Positions 46,501 through 58,409 of a stretch of 64,000 nucleotides of DNA are shown here, in pieces. The first letter of the stretch is position 1. The number at the start of each line of letters is the position of its first letter. Made by a program: the position numbers and the translations under genes. The notes beneath the pieces are model-generated. The model had not been told where the DNA came from, searched no databases, and saw only the letters and a program-made list of their open reading frames with translations. Source of the stretch: Vicia villosa (Eukaryota; Streptophyta; Magnoliopsida; Fabales; Fabaceae); the NCBI RefSeq assembly GCF_029867415.1, contig NC_081185.1, positions 122,516,920-122,580,919 of the forward strand, written 5' to 3'.

Positions 46501-49500
46501 CAGGTTTGCTCATCTTGCTTTTTCTGGTTTTGTTATATGAACTATAGTTTTGAAGTTGATTAAATTAGCGAGTACTTAACTTCACTGTTGTTAGAAACTT
46601 ATGCTAAACTTTCCACTCCAATTTTCTTACGCACTTTTCAGCTAGAGTTAATTTATCATATTGAAGAACTTACATTATGTCTTTATCTTTTACTAAAGAA
46701 AATGGTTCCTTTCTCCATTTATGCCTTCAATTATTCTTGTTACATTAGGCGACCCTCTGAGGACGGTGTTGGATAACTTTGTGAAAGGACTTCCTCTACA
46801 AAATACAGCTAGAGAGCTGATAGAGGACTTCACTACTTTCTCATCATCGCTTCCTGTAAGGTTCATTTATTGTTTTTCCTCAAAAATAAAGAATTTCAAT
46901 TGGAAGAGCCGTGTGTGACTTTTTCTTCACCGAAGGCTGTTGTGAGAGTAATAATAAGTTAGTGGCATTCACAGTGCTTAAAGCATACTTCAGAAGAAAT
47001 CTTAATTGAAAATTTAGCTAGCTTACTTTATTTCCTTTATTTTAACTAAAATTTTTTAAAAGCAGAACATGTTAGACTATAGAAGAGCATGACTGGATAT
47101 GACTTCATTTTCTTTGCTCTTGCATATTTGTGCCATTTGAGTTTTCACTTCATTTACTTTCAATATTGAAAATCTGTTGATTGAATTTACAGGCTCTTGC
47201 AGACATATTACCAAAAGAAACACTTTTGTGGAAACTAAAGATGTTTAAGACTGCTTCTGATTATGCTAATTCGCGTCTTTATGCTATCAAAGCTCAGACT
47301 TTGATACTTTGCAGGTTTATTCTCTTTAACATTGTACATCTCACATTAGTCATAATATGGAATCCTATGTACTTTCTTAACTTTTCGATGCCGTCACTTA
47401 GCATACATGCTATTAAAAAAGAAATGGAAAGAAAGATAAGTGCTAACAAATTTCTTCAAACTTCATTACTTCTAAACCATGGTCTGAATGATGGAAACTG
47501 TTGAAGGGTATAGAAATAAAAACCATATGAAATTTGTGTCAATTATTCACCAGAGGATATTATCTCAGAATGTAAATTATTGCATCCCAATCTCCTTCAC
47601 AGGTAGAGAAAAATTGTCTGACCACGTAAATTACAAAGGCGATATTAGGACATGGTTACAATTACCTAATTCAGCTTCCCAACTAGTTGATGTAATTATT
47701 TGGGTCGAAAAGTGAATGCCATTGGCTTGGGATCCATCGGAGTATCAAACAGGGTTAGTGTTAATCAACCCTGCTTCCCTTAAAATTCACCTACATACTT
47801 CATTTGAAAAATCACCGTATCATTCTTTGATTGCGCTACCTCTATCCTCAAAAAGTAATGAAATCTATCAAAATCTTTGGTCTAAAAATACTGATAGTTT
47901 TTTTCTTCTTCGTGTATGATGCCATGGCAATGTTGTCCATGTACACAACCATGTAAATGCACCCTGCAGTTTAATTAGGATAGAAATTGAACGGTCAACC
48001 TCACTCCAAGTCATACCAAACTTTTGTACCACAATGATGAATTTTCCAAATCATCTCCTATGAGACTGAAATCATATAAACACATGAGGAGGCGAAAGAC
48101 TAGTTATGAAAATTTTCTATAGATAATATTTCCAAGAGGTTGCTCCATATAAATCTTTTGTGAGGTTGTGATGAATGAAATCATTTTTGATATCAAGCAG
48201 ATATTAATGCCAGTGTCGAATAGTCCATGGACAAGAATGACCTTAGAGAGGCTACTTTACCCAATAATGACATGCAAGCACAAATTCAAAGTTTCCCTAA
48301 CTTGTCCACGTTGTTCAGAAGAATTTCCATTATAACAATACCAATATATATTTTCAGTATTATCAAATATACACAGCATGTTTCCCTTTCCAAGTTTATG
48401 ACTCCTGAAAAATGAAACTTGGTTTTTTCTTTTATGCTTTTAGTGGAAATGATCAATTATTACCTAGCCAACAGGAAGGTGAAAAACTATATAAGTTACT
48501 GCCTAATTGCCAGCTCCGTAAATTTGATGACAGTGGACATTTCCTATTACTGGTATTTTTTTTTTCCATTTTTATTTTTCTGTAGGCATGCTGTTGTCTG
48601 TTTGCATTATCATTTGATGCAAGTTTTAACAGACTCTAAGATGATAGCTTGTTCACTTCTAGCAGGAAGGCAGCATTGACCTTGTAACCATCCTCAAGGG
48701 AACTTCCTACTACCGTCGCAGCAAGTATCACGACTATGTTTCTGATTTCATACCGCCTACACGTTATGAAGCCAAAGAAGTAATAGAATCAAACAGGTAA
48801 GGAAAGCTTAACCTATAGCTTATCATGATGACTTTCATGATATATTGATGTTTTGATGACATGTTATATCTTTCAATTCATCTGTGTTCTTTCTAGTTAA
48901 TTGAACTGTACTCTAATCAAACTGATAATTTACATTTTCCACATTTAACTTAAAATGCTTCCAGTTTGATTACCGCTGTCACAAGTGCTGTAATGCTTTC
49001 AACTTTGGAGGATGGAACGATTGTAAAGGGACTAGCTGGACTTCCTTCAGAAGGACCTGTTTTGTATGTTGGGTACCACATGTTGCTAGGATTGGAATTA
49101 GTTCCCTTGGTTTCTCGAATTCTTATGGAAAGAGATATCCTTGTAAGAGGAATAGCACATCCTATGATTTTTAGGAAACAAAAAAATGGAAGATTGCCAG
49201 AAGTATCTTCTTTCGACACATTCAGAGTTATGGGTGCTGTTCCTGTGGCACCATCTAACCTTTTCAAGCTTTTATCTTCCAAGTCACATGTCCTGTTATA
49301 TCCTGGAGGGATGCGTGAGGCTCTTCATAGAAAGGTAAATCCCAATAAGTAAGCTCTTTATAATGAGTTTCATCTTTTCTCATTTAGTCCAAATTTGCTC
49401 ATAATAGCTCTTCTAAATGAACCTAAATTCTCACATTTAGTGTGAGCATTTCAACACATGGTTATATTTTAGGTGGCACTGTGTATCTCCGTTTCTATAT

Positions 49501-50751
49501 TTAAATGTACTTGCAAGGCTCGCTCAAAATTTCAACCATTTTATAATAATTTGCAGGGTGAAGAATACAAGTTATTTTGGCCTGAACAATCTGAGTTTGT
49601 CAGGATGGCAGCAAGATTTGGAGCCAAAATTGTACCATTTGGTGCTGTTGGAGAAGATGATCTTGGCGAAGTAAGTTTCAGTATTTACTGAGCCAATCAT
49701 TTTCCCTTACAAAGTTATTCTTTTTCTGAAAATAACATGTATTGAAGGCAAATTGTGTGTGTGACCAATTCTTATGGAGTATAATTCTACTAGAGCTTCA
49801 TACTTAAAAACGTTTATCTATATTCTTAGGATTTAATTTAGGTTCATTTCTAGTGTTCTACTCTTGTAAACTTTCATCACAACAGTCTTTTCTACTTAGA
49901 GATTAACTACCACTTTCTAACCTTAACATATAACACAATGGATGCCCTGAACCTGGATTTGAATACCATATTAACGGCACGTCACATTGTCCTTTTCAGG
50001 TTGTGTTTGATTATGATGACTTGATGAAGATTCCTTACTTTAAGTCTGAAATAGAAAACCTTACGAAAGAGGCTATGCCGTTGAGGTATTTAAATTTCCT
50101 CTTTGTTGATTGATTCTATCATGTAGCCGACCACACTTAGTGGGACAAAACTTGGTTGTTCTTGTTGATTGATTCATACCATTTATTTTTATAACTTGTT
50201 GATTTATACCAAAAAGATATACCAAATCACGAAACATACAATGTTTCATATACTTTTCTTCTTTTCCATTTTCTTAATGTGTTATACTCCATACCCAGAT
50301 GTATTATTTTATGCCTCTTCGTATACTTTGAAATCTAGGGCTGGTGCAAGTGGTGAGGTGGCGAATCAACAAGTGCATATGCCTGGAATTTTACCTAAGG
50401 TTCCCGGCCGGTTCTACTATTATTTTGGAAAACCAATTGAAACAAAAGGTATGTGCATTGGCCTATGTTAATTTCACTGCTAAGAGTACCTATAAAATGT
50501 GGCGGTAAAGTTTGTTTTGCCAACATCAATTTATTGGGAATTTGGGATATTGTTTGACAGGGAGGAAACAGGAACTTAAGGATAGGGAGAAATCTCAAGA
50601 ATTATACTTTGAAGTGAAATCTGAGGTTGAGAGATGCATTGCTTATTTAAAGGAGAAACGAGAAAGCGACCCTTACAGAAGTATACTGTCTCGGTTAATA
50701 TACCAAGCTACACATGGTTTTACATCTGATATTCCAACATTTGAAATTTGA
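43546..50751 (+). CDS. Phytyl ester synthase-family esterase/acyltransferase, chloroplastic, copy 2 (698 aa, 14 exons)
   Basis: Exons: 43546-43930, 45741-45792, 45921-45976, 46157-46315, 46399-46503, 46749-46855, 47193-47314, 48444-48552, 48666-48796, 48965-49334, 49557-49670, 50000-50085, 50339-50448, 50561-50751. Exons 2-14 have exactly the same lengths and phases as in copy 1; exon 1 is 90 nt longer, in an acidic linker after the transit-peptide-like N-terminus. Key motifs are LPGIDG, GESLGG (nucleophile Ser), SGNDQLLP, DSGHF, YHMLLGLELVP, YPGGMREALHRK and GRFYYYFGKPIE. The length fits the family (about 700 aa). The expected role is esterification of phytol, diacylglycerol or carotenoids in plastids; the substrate is not predictable from sequence. 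Introns 1 and 7 contain a MITE and a copia fragment. Confidence 0.9.
43965..44241. mobile_element. Mutator-type MITE in intron 1 of PES-like copy 2, 277 bp
   Basis: Long inverted ends (GGGTTAATAGTCGTTTGCCC and its near complement ending GACTATTAACCC) are flanked by a perfect 9-bp direct repeat TAATTAATC at 43956-43964 and 44242-44250. A 9-bp duplication is typical of Mutator-like elements. No coding capacity. Confidence 0.88.
47560..48330 (-). pseudogene. Antisense copia RT/RNase H fragment in intron 7 of PES-like copy 2
   Basis: On the minus strand the order is LLDIKNDFIHHNLTKDLYGA (copia RT), VVYMDNI in place of YVDD near 47945, TKDFDRFHYFLRIEVAQSKN, FDTPMDPKP and LHQLVGKLN. Stops and frameshifts are frequent. 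It explains why this intron (1129 bp) is longer than in copy 1 (517 bp). Confidence 0.7.
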
Positions 50752-51240
50752 TTGTTCTGTTATATTCTGATCCTGAAAATTCCCTAGGTTAGAAAGGCAA
50801 ACTTTGTAATTTGCCAATAGGTTTTCAGGCATTGTTTTCTTGCCAGAAGGCATGATAGCTCATAGAGGGTTGGACCATTTTGCAATTCTTCCTATAGTTT
50901 AAATAAAAAAGCAGCAAATACAAAGAATAAATTATTGGGAAAGGAACATTACTACACAAGTTGTATGTAAATTTGTCAAGTTGGACAATGGAATCTTGAA
51001 ACATGTAAAGTGGGAGGGAGGTATCAATGTATTACTCCCTAGATAATGAAACTATACATGTCTATATTCTATACTCTATTTGTGTCTATATGTCTATATA
51101 CACCAGAAGTGTTTGGACTTTGGAGTTCATTCTTACACTTTCTATGGCTGGTTTACAGTTTGTTGAAAAGCTGGATCCCTTAATGAAGGGAATTTCTTTT
51201 TTCACAAGTGTGGTTCACACCTCTGAAAATTCGAATTTGT
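50752..51240 (+). other. 3' UTR and flank of PES-like copy 2
   Basis: It matches the flank of copy 1 to about 51160 (CCAGAAGGCATGATAGCTCA, TTTAAATAAAAAAGCAGC, CACCAGAAGTGTTTGGA). AATAAA signals occur near 50900 and 50925. The match ends where the palindrome-containing repeat begins. Confidence 0.6.
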
Positions 51241-51254
51241 CCTAAGGTGTTTTT

Positions 51255-52120
51255 GAAGATGCATCTTCGGACGCACCTTAAATCACGTCATCCTTTATAA
51301 ATCAAGCAGCCATTCCATTTTTGTCAAATATTAATTCGGAGATGCATCTCCAAAAAACCCGTAAGTGCGTTTTTAGCTATTTAAACGTTCATATTTTCGA
51401 TACTGTATGGTGTATTTAGAGATGCATCTCCGCAGTATATTAAATGCATGTTCGAAGATGCAATTCCAGACTAAAATTAAGTATAATAAGGATTGTTTAT
51501 GTTAAATTTTGTGGAAAATGATTGCGTCTGTAGATGCATCTCCGAATTATAAAGACAATTTTGGATTTTAACCAAAAATTTGTGAAAATGTATAGAATTG
51601 GTAAAAGAAATTTCCCTTAATGAAACATATAGGCATTGTTTTGCCATTTTTTTTACAAATCGGCCAAGTTTTGAGAAATTTATATTTAATTATCTTGACA
51701 TTAAATTAACTTATAATTTTAGTTTAATTTCATGAACTTAATACTTTAAAAATTATTCAAGCCCAAGTATGTAAAGAATTTCTAAAACTGATTTCTGACC
51801 ACTATTATTTAGCATTTGCTTATAAGGGAATGATTTTATCCATCCACCATATGGATTGAGGGTGAAGACACTAAAATTTTGAATTTGTTCTTTTCATATT
51901 ATGGAGATGTATCTCCAAACACACTTTAAATGCACACTGTGCTTCATAAGAGAGTCATCTACCTACATATTTATTAAAATTGATCTGCAGATGCATCTAT
52001 GTAATTTTGCAGGTGTGTGTTTGTAAGTACATCACTGGATTAACCTTTGAAAGTATTCTGACTTGATGGAAGAGTGTGTTTGTATAACTCAGAGGATATT
52101 TTGGAAATGCATTTCGGAAA
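51255..52120. repeat. Array of GGAGATGCATCTCC palindromes
   Basis: Eight full or decayed copies of the palindrome occur at 51255, 51338, 51418, 51453, 51531, 51903, 51986 and 52103, mostly with TTCG or CCGAA flanks. The sequence between them is AT-rich and without coding signal. Probably part of a repeat family whose mobile-domain trace follows at 52385-52450. Confidence 0.7.
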
Positions 52121-52384
52121 ATCTTCAAAACTCAAAATATCAGTCCTAGGCTGCAAGTTTGTTCTAAAATTGATATTTTTTAGACTAACTTATTTTTAGA
52201 CCATTTATACTAAAGCTATAATAACACCATGTTATTTATACTGATGCAATTCAAACATGTCATATATAATATCACAATAATACAAATTCAAACGTTAATC
52301 AATTAATCTAAAATATTACTACGATACATAATTTGTATAAAAAATACAAATAATACAATTGTTATCAAAATACAAATAAAAAGT

Positions 52385-52450
52385 GAACTATTGGGTATAT
52401 CTACCCCTTTTCTTATTTGCCTCCTATATTGCAAAAAATTAAGTACCTCG
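52385..52450 (-). pseudogene. Second trace of the plant-mobile-domain C-terminus
   Basis: TATTGGGTATATCTACCCCT followed by TTTCTTATTTGCCTCCTATATTGC parallels 35084-35140, the basic tail and stop of the remnant there. Only this short stretch is alignable by eye. Confidence 0.4.
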
Positions 52451-52499
52451 GATAAGATGACAAGTCTTGAAGTATGTGAAAGCTTACTCTAATATGTTT

Positions 52500-53830
52500 G
52501 AATGAATGAATAAACAAATTTTTAAATTTGTTTTTTCAATAAAGTATTTCTAAAAATATCTTGAAGTCGTGTCAAATAATTTGGGAGTTTATGCAATTTT
52601 TTGTTCTTGCCAATTGATTGACACTTTACCCAATCGATTGGATTAGTTCAAAAATGTGTCGTAAATGTTTAAAAAATCATCTTGATGATTGACAACAACT
52701 ATATACCTTTTCTTGCATTTAAAAGTTTTCTAATTGATTAGTTTTAGTTCAACCAATCGATTTGTACATATGTCAATCGATTGACTCATTAATTTTACCC
52801 TCAATTTTTTTTTTCTTTTTTGTGTCAACCTCTAGCTATAATTAAAGGTCACTTCTCACATATTCTCACATCCAAAAATGTGAGCTTTCATACTCCTCAC
52901 TTTCTCTCTAAAATAATTTTTCTTTACTTTCTCTCACTCAAATTTAGCCGTAACGCTTTTGAGAAAGTTGTTTTACAAGTGAGACGTTTATAATGCTAGA
53001 AGGATTGTATTGTAAATTCACCAAGAGAGTTTGTTTTTATCTGGGTTGAATAATTTATTCATTTAGAAATTATTTATTTGGGTTCGAAGTTAAGCCTGTT
53101 AAAAGCTTGGTTTTGGAGATTTAGTTACTAAGTCACCAGTTCGATTCGAATGCTCAATCTGTTCAAAAGTCTTCATTCGATTCGAGATCAGTTTGGTGCT
53201 AAAATCTCATATTGGTTGGTGGTTATCCTGTGTAAAATTTATTTTCGGTTTAAGCTTAGCACGATGTTAAAAGCTTACTAATGTTGAAGATTAACTCAGT
53301 ATAAAATCTCCTAGGTTTATGAGTATAGCTCGGATTAAAAGCTCACCTAGGTTCAAGATAAGCCCATGTAAAATCTTGGTTTGAAGCTTGAATACTAACC
53401 TCTCCAAGTTTCTTGTTGAAAAGAAGACTAATTGTTTTGATCCACCGCTTAAAAGGAAGACTTACCGCTTCTCTCCTTATTTATTGTTTGGTCCAAAGTT
53501 AGCCACAAACTTCATTTTTTTTATATAATGAGGTTCAAAAGTTCAATCAGTAAAAAAATCTTAAGAATATTGAATACTCGCAATATAAATCTAGTGGAGA
53601 GGATTATGTTTTTTTCTCTTGACCAAACCTCTATAATTTATGGTGTTATCTCTCTATTCCTTAACTTTTTAATTTCTGCATTTTTATTTTCCACTGTTTA
53701 ATTCTAAAACTTTTCAAAAATATTTTTAAACTCTAAAATTGATCCAAAAGAGTTTTTTTTAACTCAAGTTTTTTTCCGGAAACACACAAATCACCCCCTC
53801 TTGTGTGTGGAGTCACATGTTCAACAACTC
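52500..53830 (+). repeat. Probable copia (SIRE/Maximus-like) solo LTR
   Basis: The first part has CAATCGATTG-type words, the middle has degenerate repeats of TTAAAAGCTTA/GGTTCGAAGTTAAGCC (53075-53400), and the end reads TTTTTTCCGGAAACACACAA followed by ATCACCCCCTCTTGTGTG, typical of the U5 end of this LTR family. No internal copia domain adjoins it. Borders are approximate. Confidence 0.5.
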
Positions 53831-54094
53831 TAACCTAGCAACGTTCTATGTACTTGATATTTGCTCTCCTTCGAGAGACTCTAAGAAGTACGTCCCTCTT
53901 CCGCTACTAGCTCGCACGTGATAATTACCTTCCTAATTAGCTTCTAGGTTTTCATTTTGAGCATTTTTATTCCTGATACCCGCCCTTCGAACTAAATCTC
54001 TAGTGTGGAACTCTCAGGGCCGGACGCGACGGTTGGACCCTGAAGCAGCGATTTTCTTGACAACGACGCTAGTGAAGGAGGCTACCATCCTCTT

Positions 54095-56215
54095 TTATTC
54101 TAAAATGTCATTTCTTCTTTGATAGCTTTTTTGTTGCCTTCTCCACACTACGAATGAGCTGACCTTCAATTTAGCTCTTTGATTTTTACTGGAATAACAA
54201 CCTCTATCACATACGTTAGACAAAAAGGGGGTTTCTCCCTTCGTCGGTAGGGGAGTGACATGGTAGGCCCACAAGACATGCAGTGGTTCTTTGGCCCAAT
54301 TGCCATTGGCTTCTTTGTTCAAACTACTATGAGATGTGCGATAAAGTATCATCCTATCTTGTGCAATGGTGTAACTAACGCCAAGGCTTCCTTTTCGATC
54401 TTATGGTACCACATTTTCCCCGCTAGGGCTTTAGAGATGAAGTACACATGGCTCTGGTTGGCAATCATATTCTCCAATCAAAATGGCGCTTACAGCCTCT
54501 TCAGCAATAGCTAGGTACATTAAAACACTTCCCCCATAAGTGGTCGGGTAAGTATCAGGGGGTGGCTAAGGTTTTTTTTCAAAGATTCAAACATTTCTTC
54601 ATAATCATTTGTCCATTCGAAACTAGTCTTTTTTCTTAACAGTATGTAAAAAGGAAGGGCGTATTGTGCAAATTTTAAAATGAATTTGTTCAAGGTAGTC
54701 AACATACCATCCAATTTATGAACTTCCCTTTTCAACGTCAGTGAGCTCATTTGGATTATGGCTTCACACTTATCAAGGTTCGCCTCGATTCCTCGCTCTG
54801 TCAAATAGATGCCTAAGAACTTTTTGGCCCACACCCCAAAATTGTACTTCTTTATGTTGAGTCAGATATCATATTGTCGGACCTTCTTGAATACCCACTG
54901 GACGTGTTGAGCGTGAAGCTCCTCCCGACCAAATTTTACGATCATATCATTCATATACACTTCCAACGCCTCCCTTATTTCTTCTTGGAAGATGTTGTTC
55001 ATCATTCTTTGGTAGGTCGCGTCAGCATTCTTTAGCTTGAAGAACACGAAGTTGTATTGATAATTGGCCTGATCGGTTATGAAGGATGTCTTTACCCGGT
55101 CGGGTCCAATCATAGGTATTCGATTACTCATTGAATATGCATCTATGAAAGAAAACATTTGATAACCGGTTGAATTATCTACAAGCTTACCAATGTTTAT
55201 GAGCATATAAGAATCCTTTGAACACACTCTATTAAGATCGGTTTAGTCGATGCACATCCTCCACTTTCTTGAGGAATTCTTTACTAAAACAATGTTTGAC
55301 AACTACTCCGTATACTTGGCTTCAGAAATGAACTTGGCATCTAATAGGCCCTTAATTGTGCTAGTCGTGGCTTCAACTTTTTCCAGGGATTTCCTCCTCA
55401 GACATTGAGAGACATAGTGAGCGCCGACATCCGCATTTAACCGGTGGAACACTATGTGCTAGAATCAATGTCAGGCATCTCATGTGGGGTTATAGGGAAA
55501 AGACCAGTGTTATCCTAGAGGCATTCAACCATGGCGGTTCTTACTTTCAAAGGAAGTTCAACGCCTATTTCTATTAACCTAGTAGGATTCTCCCTAAGCT
55601 GGACGGACTCAAAATCACCATCTAGCATCGGTCGAACCTCGTCTTTGTGTGAGTCTAGGACTAACGCATCAGGAACTTCCTGATCTCCTTCCATTTCTAC
55701 TTTTGAGGCCATGACCGACTCTAGAAGTTCCTTCTGGATGATTTCCTTGATCCGCTTTGCCTCATCCATGTTGGCGTTCATTGTGACTGGCCTTCCTTCT
55801 CCGTCGTGATAAGTTACCTTCAGGTGGACCTGGGATATCACTGCATCTAGTCTCTCTAGGAAGGATCTCCCTAGGATACCCTGCAGGCGATCCGACACGG
55901 TATTACCAGAAAGTTGAGGATTTTCTTTCTTTCGCACGCTCCTTCTCCAATAGTCACTATCAGATAAATTGCTTCTTCAGGACGAGTTATCGAATCGTTG
56001 AACGCAAAGAGATCTCCTCCACTATAGGGATTTAGATCTACTTGCTGGATACCTAAAAAATCTGTTGTCACTATTAGAGGCAGATTGAAGTTTGGAATTT
56101 CATTGGTCTTTTTGCAATATAAAAATCCTAATTCCAATCGATCTTTACTTTGGCGAACGCCAGCGTCAACTATAAGCATAAAGCAACATGACGAAAGACA
56201 TGTGCTATGTGACAC
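54095..56215 (-). pseudogene. Degenerate Ty3/gypsy pol (protease, RT, RNase H, integrase scraps)
   Basis: From 56215 leftward on the minus strand: protease-like region and linker (PNFNLPLIVTTDFLGIQQVD, QGILGRSFLERLDAVISQ, MDEAKRIKEIIQKEL), RT (YQMFSFIDAYS, KNADATYQRMMN, VYMNDMIVKF, with YMND in place of YVDD), RT thumb (FLGIYLTERGIEANLDKCEA), part of RNase H (about 54520-54360), then directly the integrase C-terminal part (EPLHVLWAYHVTPLPTKGETPF). Frames are split by stops, and the RNase H end plus the integrase core are deleted. Plausibly Tat/Retand-like. Non-functional. Confidence 0.82.
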
Positions 56216-56379
56216 AATATCACGAAATTTATCAATCGGTGATACCTGATGATAGCTTGATTCAGGAGATGTGTTGAAGATATTGGATATGACTACTGAA
56301 GTTACTGTATCTGCTTCTTTTGTTGCTGTTACATATCAGATTTCAGTTCGAGATTGATCTGATGATGAAAATTCGCGGG

Positions 56380-56660
56380 AATCAAAAGTCGATTCACACA
56401 GATGGCGCAATTGTTTCGTTCAGGAACTAGAAACAAATGTAGTTGAAAACTGATGATCTTGAACGATGGTGTTGCTCTCCTCACGGTGGCGTCAGGTGGA
56501 CCTGCATGGTTAGCACTCCAACGCCCAAGTCAGTTCAAGATTCAAGATGTGAAAAGTGGATATTGAAAAATCTACCTTGCTCTTTGCATGTGAACTTATT
56601 TTATATTTTGGGTTCATTGGATCGTGGATTTGAGATCAATTGTGCCTTAACCATTTGAAC
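56380..56660. repeat. LTR fragment belonging to the degenerate gypsy element
   Basis: It contains GGTGGCGTCAGGTGGACCTG and TAGCACTCCAACGCCCAAGT, and aligns with 14441-14712. It lies on the 5' side of the minus-strand gypsy pol remnant, as its LTR should. Confidence 0.6.
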
Positions 56661-57640
56661 CCCTAAGCGGTCCAGTTTTTAAAATATTCCCATTTCAATG
56701 ATTTTTAGATTTTTCACCAAAAATAAAAAGGTTTGATTTCTAAAAAAATTCACAAACTTCTATATATGTAAAGAGAAACAAAAGACATCATCGTGTGTGA
56801 TCCAATGCATATATACATTCATGATCTAACCGTATACCCTAAAAACTTGAAAATGTGAGAATTCATTACAACATATATGATACTTATTCTTATGTTCGTT
56901 TGGTACTACTAGTAAGGAGTTGGAATACATTGAGTTATTGTCATCTAGCAGCTATAACTTCCTAATTTCACAACAACAATGAACTACATTGTCTAGGGTC
57001 CCTCTTTAGGCTTTAAAAAAACTAAACATTAATAGCATAAAGATCAAAACACCAAGGTCTTTTCACATTCTCTTTCATAGTAGGAGTCCACTTTACTATT
57101 GATTGCAAACCATTAGGTTTCATCATTTCATGTTCTCATGTCATGTATATTGAAATTCAATTACGTACCAATATTTATTCTTATGCTAAAATGGAAAGAG
57201 AGGTAACATAAAAAACATAGTGAATATTCATTAATTCTCTCAACTTATTCTATCCCATCAAAATCAATCATCCAAAAGAATTTGATGGACGTGCAACATT
57301 TGTTGTTAAAGCGATTGATGGTTCATTAAATCAAATGGAGTACACATGTAACAAATGCAAATTTTCTTTTTAACTCATTCATCTTAATCTAAACAACAGA
57401 AAAATAACCATAAAAATAAAATAATAAAAGATTAAAAAAACTAGTAACATTATAGTAGATTAAGATCTGAACTAAACAGCTCACCAGTTTAGAAGTTAGA
57501 ACATCACTAAACCCTAAGATTCTTTTCTCATCATATGAGAAAAGGATAATGTTTGTTTGAAACAAAAAAACTAACGACAAAACCTTAAAAAACCTTTAAA
57601 AAAAAAACAAATAAAGAGATAGAAAGAAAAATGGAAACTT
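56661..57640. other. Downstream flank of the zinc-finger gene
   Basis: No coding or repeat signal recognised. The stretch next to 57641 would be the 3' UTR of the minus-strand gene. Confidence 0.4.
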
Positions 57641-58321
57641 TCACAAGTGAAGTGTGAGGTCAAGATTGACATGGTCAGATGCATCAACAAGTTGAGGTGG
57701 AGAAGCAGAAGCAGCATTGTTGGAGAAAACATGGTGAGGATGAGTTGAAGTTGAAGCAGCAGAAGGATTGAAATGAACCATAGGAAGAGTGTTTGTTGTT
57801 GTTGTTGTTGTTGCAACATGGTGATGATGAGGATGAGGATGATGTGTTTGAAACTGTAACGACTCCATTTCGAACTGTTGCCAATAAGAGTGATGGTGAT
57901 GATGAGGATGAGGATGAGGATGAGGATGATGAAAGAAATGACCATGTTCAAGATGTTCAGACACAGTCAAGGGTTTGGAGTTGGAGATGTTGGAGCCATT
58001 GATGAGTGAAAAATGAGTCGGTAGTGGTGGTGGTTGTTGTTGTGGTGGTTGAGGTGATGATGAGAGAGAGACAACATCATTGTTGTTGAGGTTGATGGTT
58101 CTTGATCTTGCAGCAGCTCGTTCAAGTTTGTGAGCGTTTTGGTGACCACCAAGAGCTTGAGAAGTGTAGAACTTGCGGTAACAGAAGTTGCATTGGAAAG
58201 TTCTCGTTGTTGGTGGTGCTGCTGATTTTCTAGGTCGTGAAGCTGAAGATGATGAGGTTGGTGGTTGTTGTTGCTGCTGCTGCTGCTTCAGAAACTCGTA
58301 AATGGTTGAAGGATCTGCCAT
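57641..58321 (-). CDS. Single C2H2 zinc-finger transcriptional repressor, KNUCKLES-like (226 aa)
   Basis: An intronless frame from ATG 58321. It starts [13 protein letters not shown] and runs into a poly-Gln stretch (residues 13-20) and a Ser/Pro linker. One plant C2H2 finger at about residues 43-65 ([21 protein letters not shown]) has the QALGGH helix that defines the plant Q-type family and is followed by [10 protein letters not shown]. The C-terminal half has Pro, His-Pro and poly-His runs and a Thr run. The last residues LDLTLHL form an EAR repression motif. In this family (KNUCKLES, ZFP, SUPERMAN groups) such proteins are nuclear repressors in meristem and floral development. The N-terminus and KLERAAAR point to KNUCKLES-like, but this is not certain. 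Stop at 57641. Confidence 0.9.
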   Translation of the reverse strand: MADPSTIYEFLKQQQQQQQPPTSSSSASRPRKSAAPPTTRTFQCNFCYRKFYTSQALGGHQNAHKLERAAARSRTINLNNNDVVSLSSSPQPPQQQPPPLPTHFSLINGSNISNSKPLTVSEHLEHGHFFHHPHPHPHPHHHHHSYWQQFEMESLQFQTHHPHPHHHHVATTTTTTNTLPMVHFNPSAASTSTHPHHVFSNNAASASPPQLVDASDHVNLDLTLHL

Positions 58322-58400
58322 ATTTCAGAGAGAGAAACAGAAGAGTTTCTGAGCAAATACTGAAGAATGAGGGTGAGTGAGTGAGTGTGTTTGTTTGTTA

Positions 58401-58409
58401 TATAATACT
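58401..58409 (-). promoter_or_regulatory. Candidate TATA box of the zinc-finger gene
   Basis: TATTATATA on the minus strand lies 80 bp upstream of the ATG, a usual distance for a plant gene with a 50-nt leader. Confidence 0.45.

Noticed and set aside
47181..47504. 107-aa frame as an independent gene
   Set aside because: It is exon 7 of PES-like copy 2 running on into its intron.
57571..57951. 126-aa frame antisense-frame overlap within the zinc-finger gene
   Set aside because: Leu/Ile-rich product from reading CAT and CAA repeats in another frame; shadow of the real gene.
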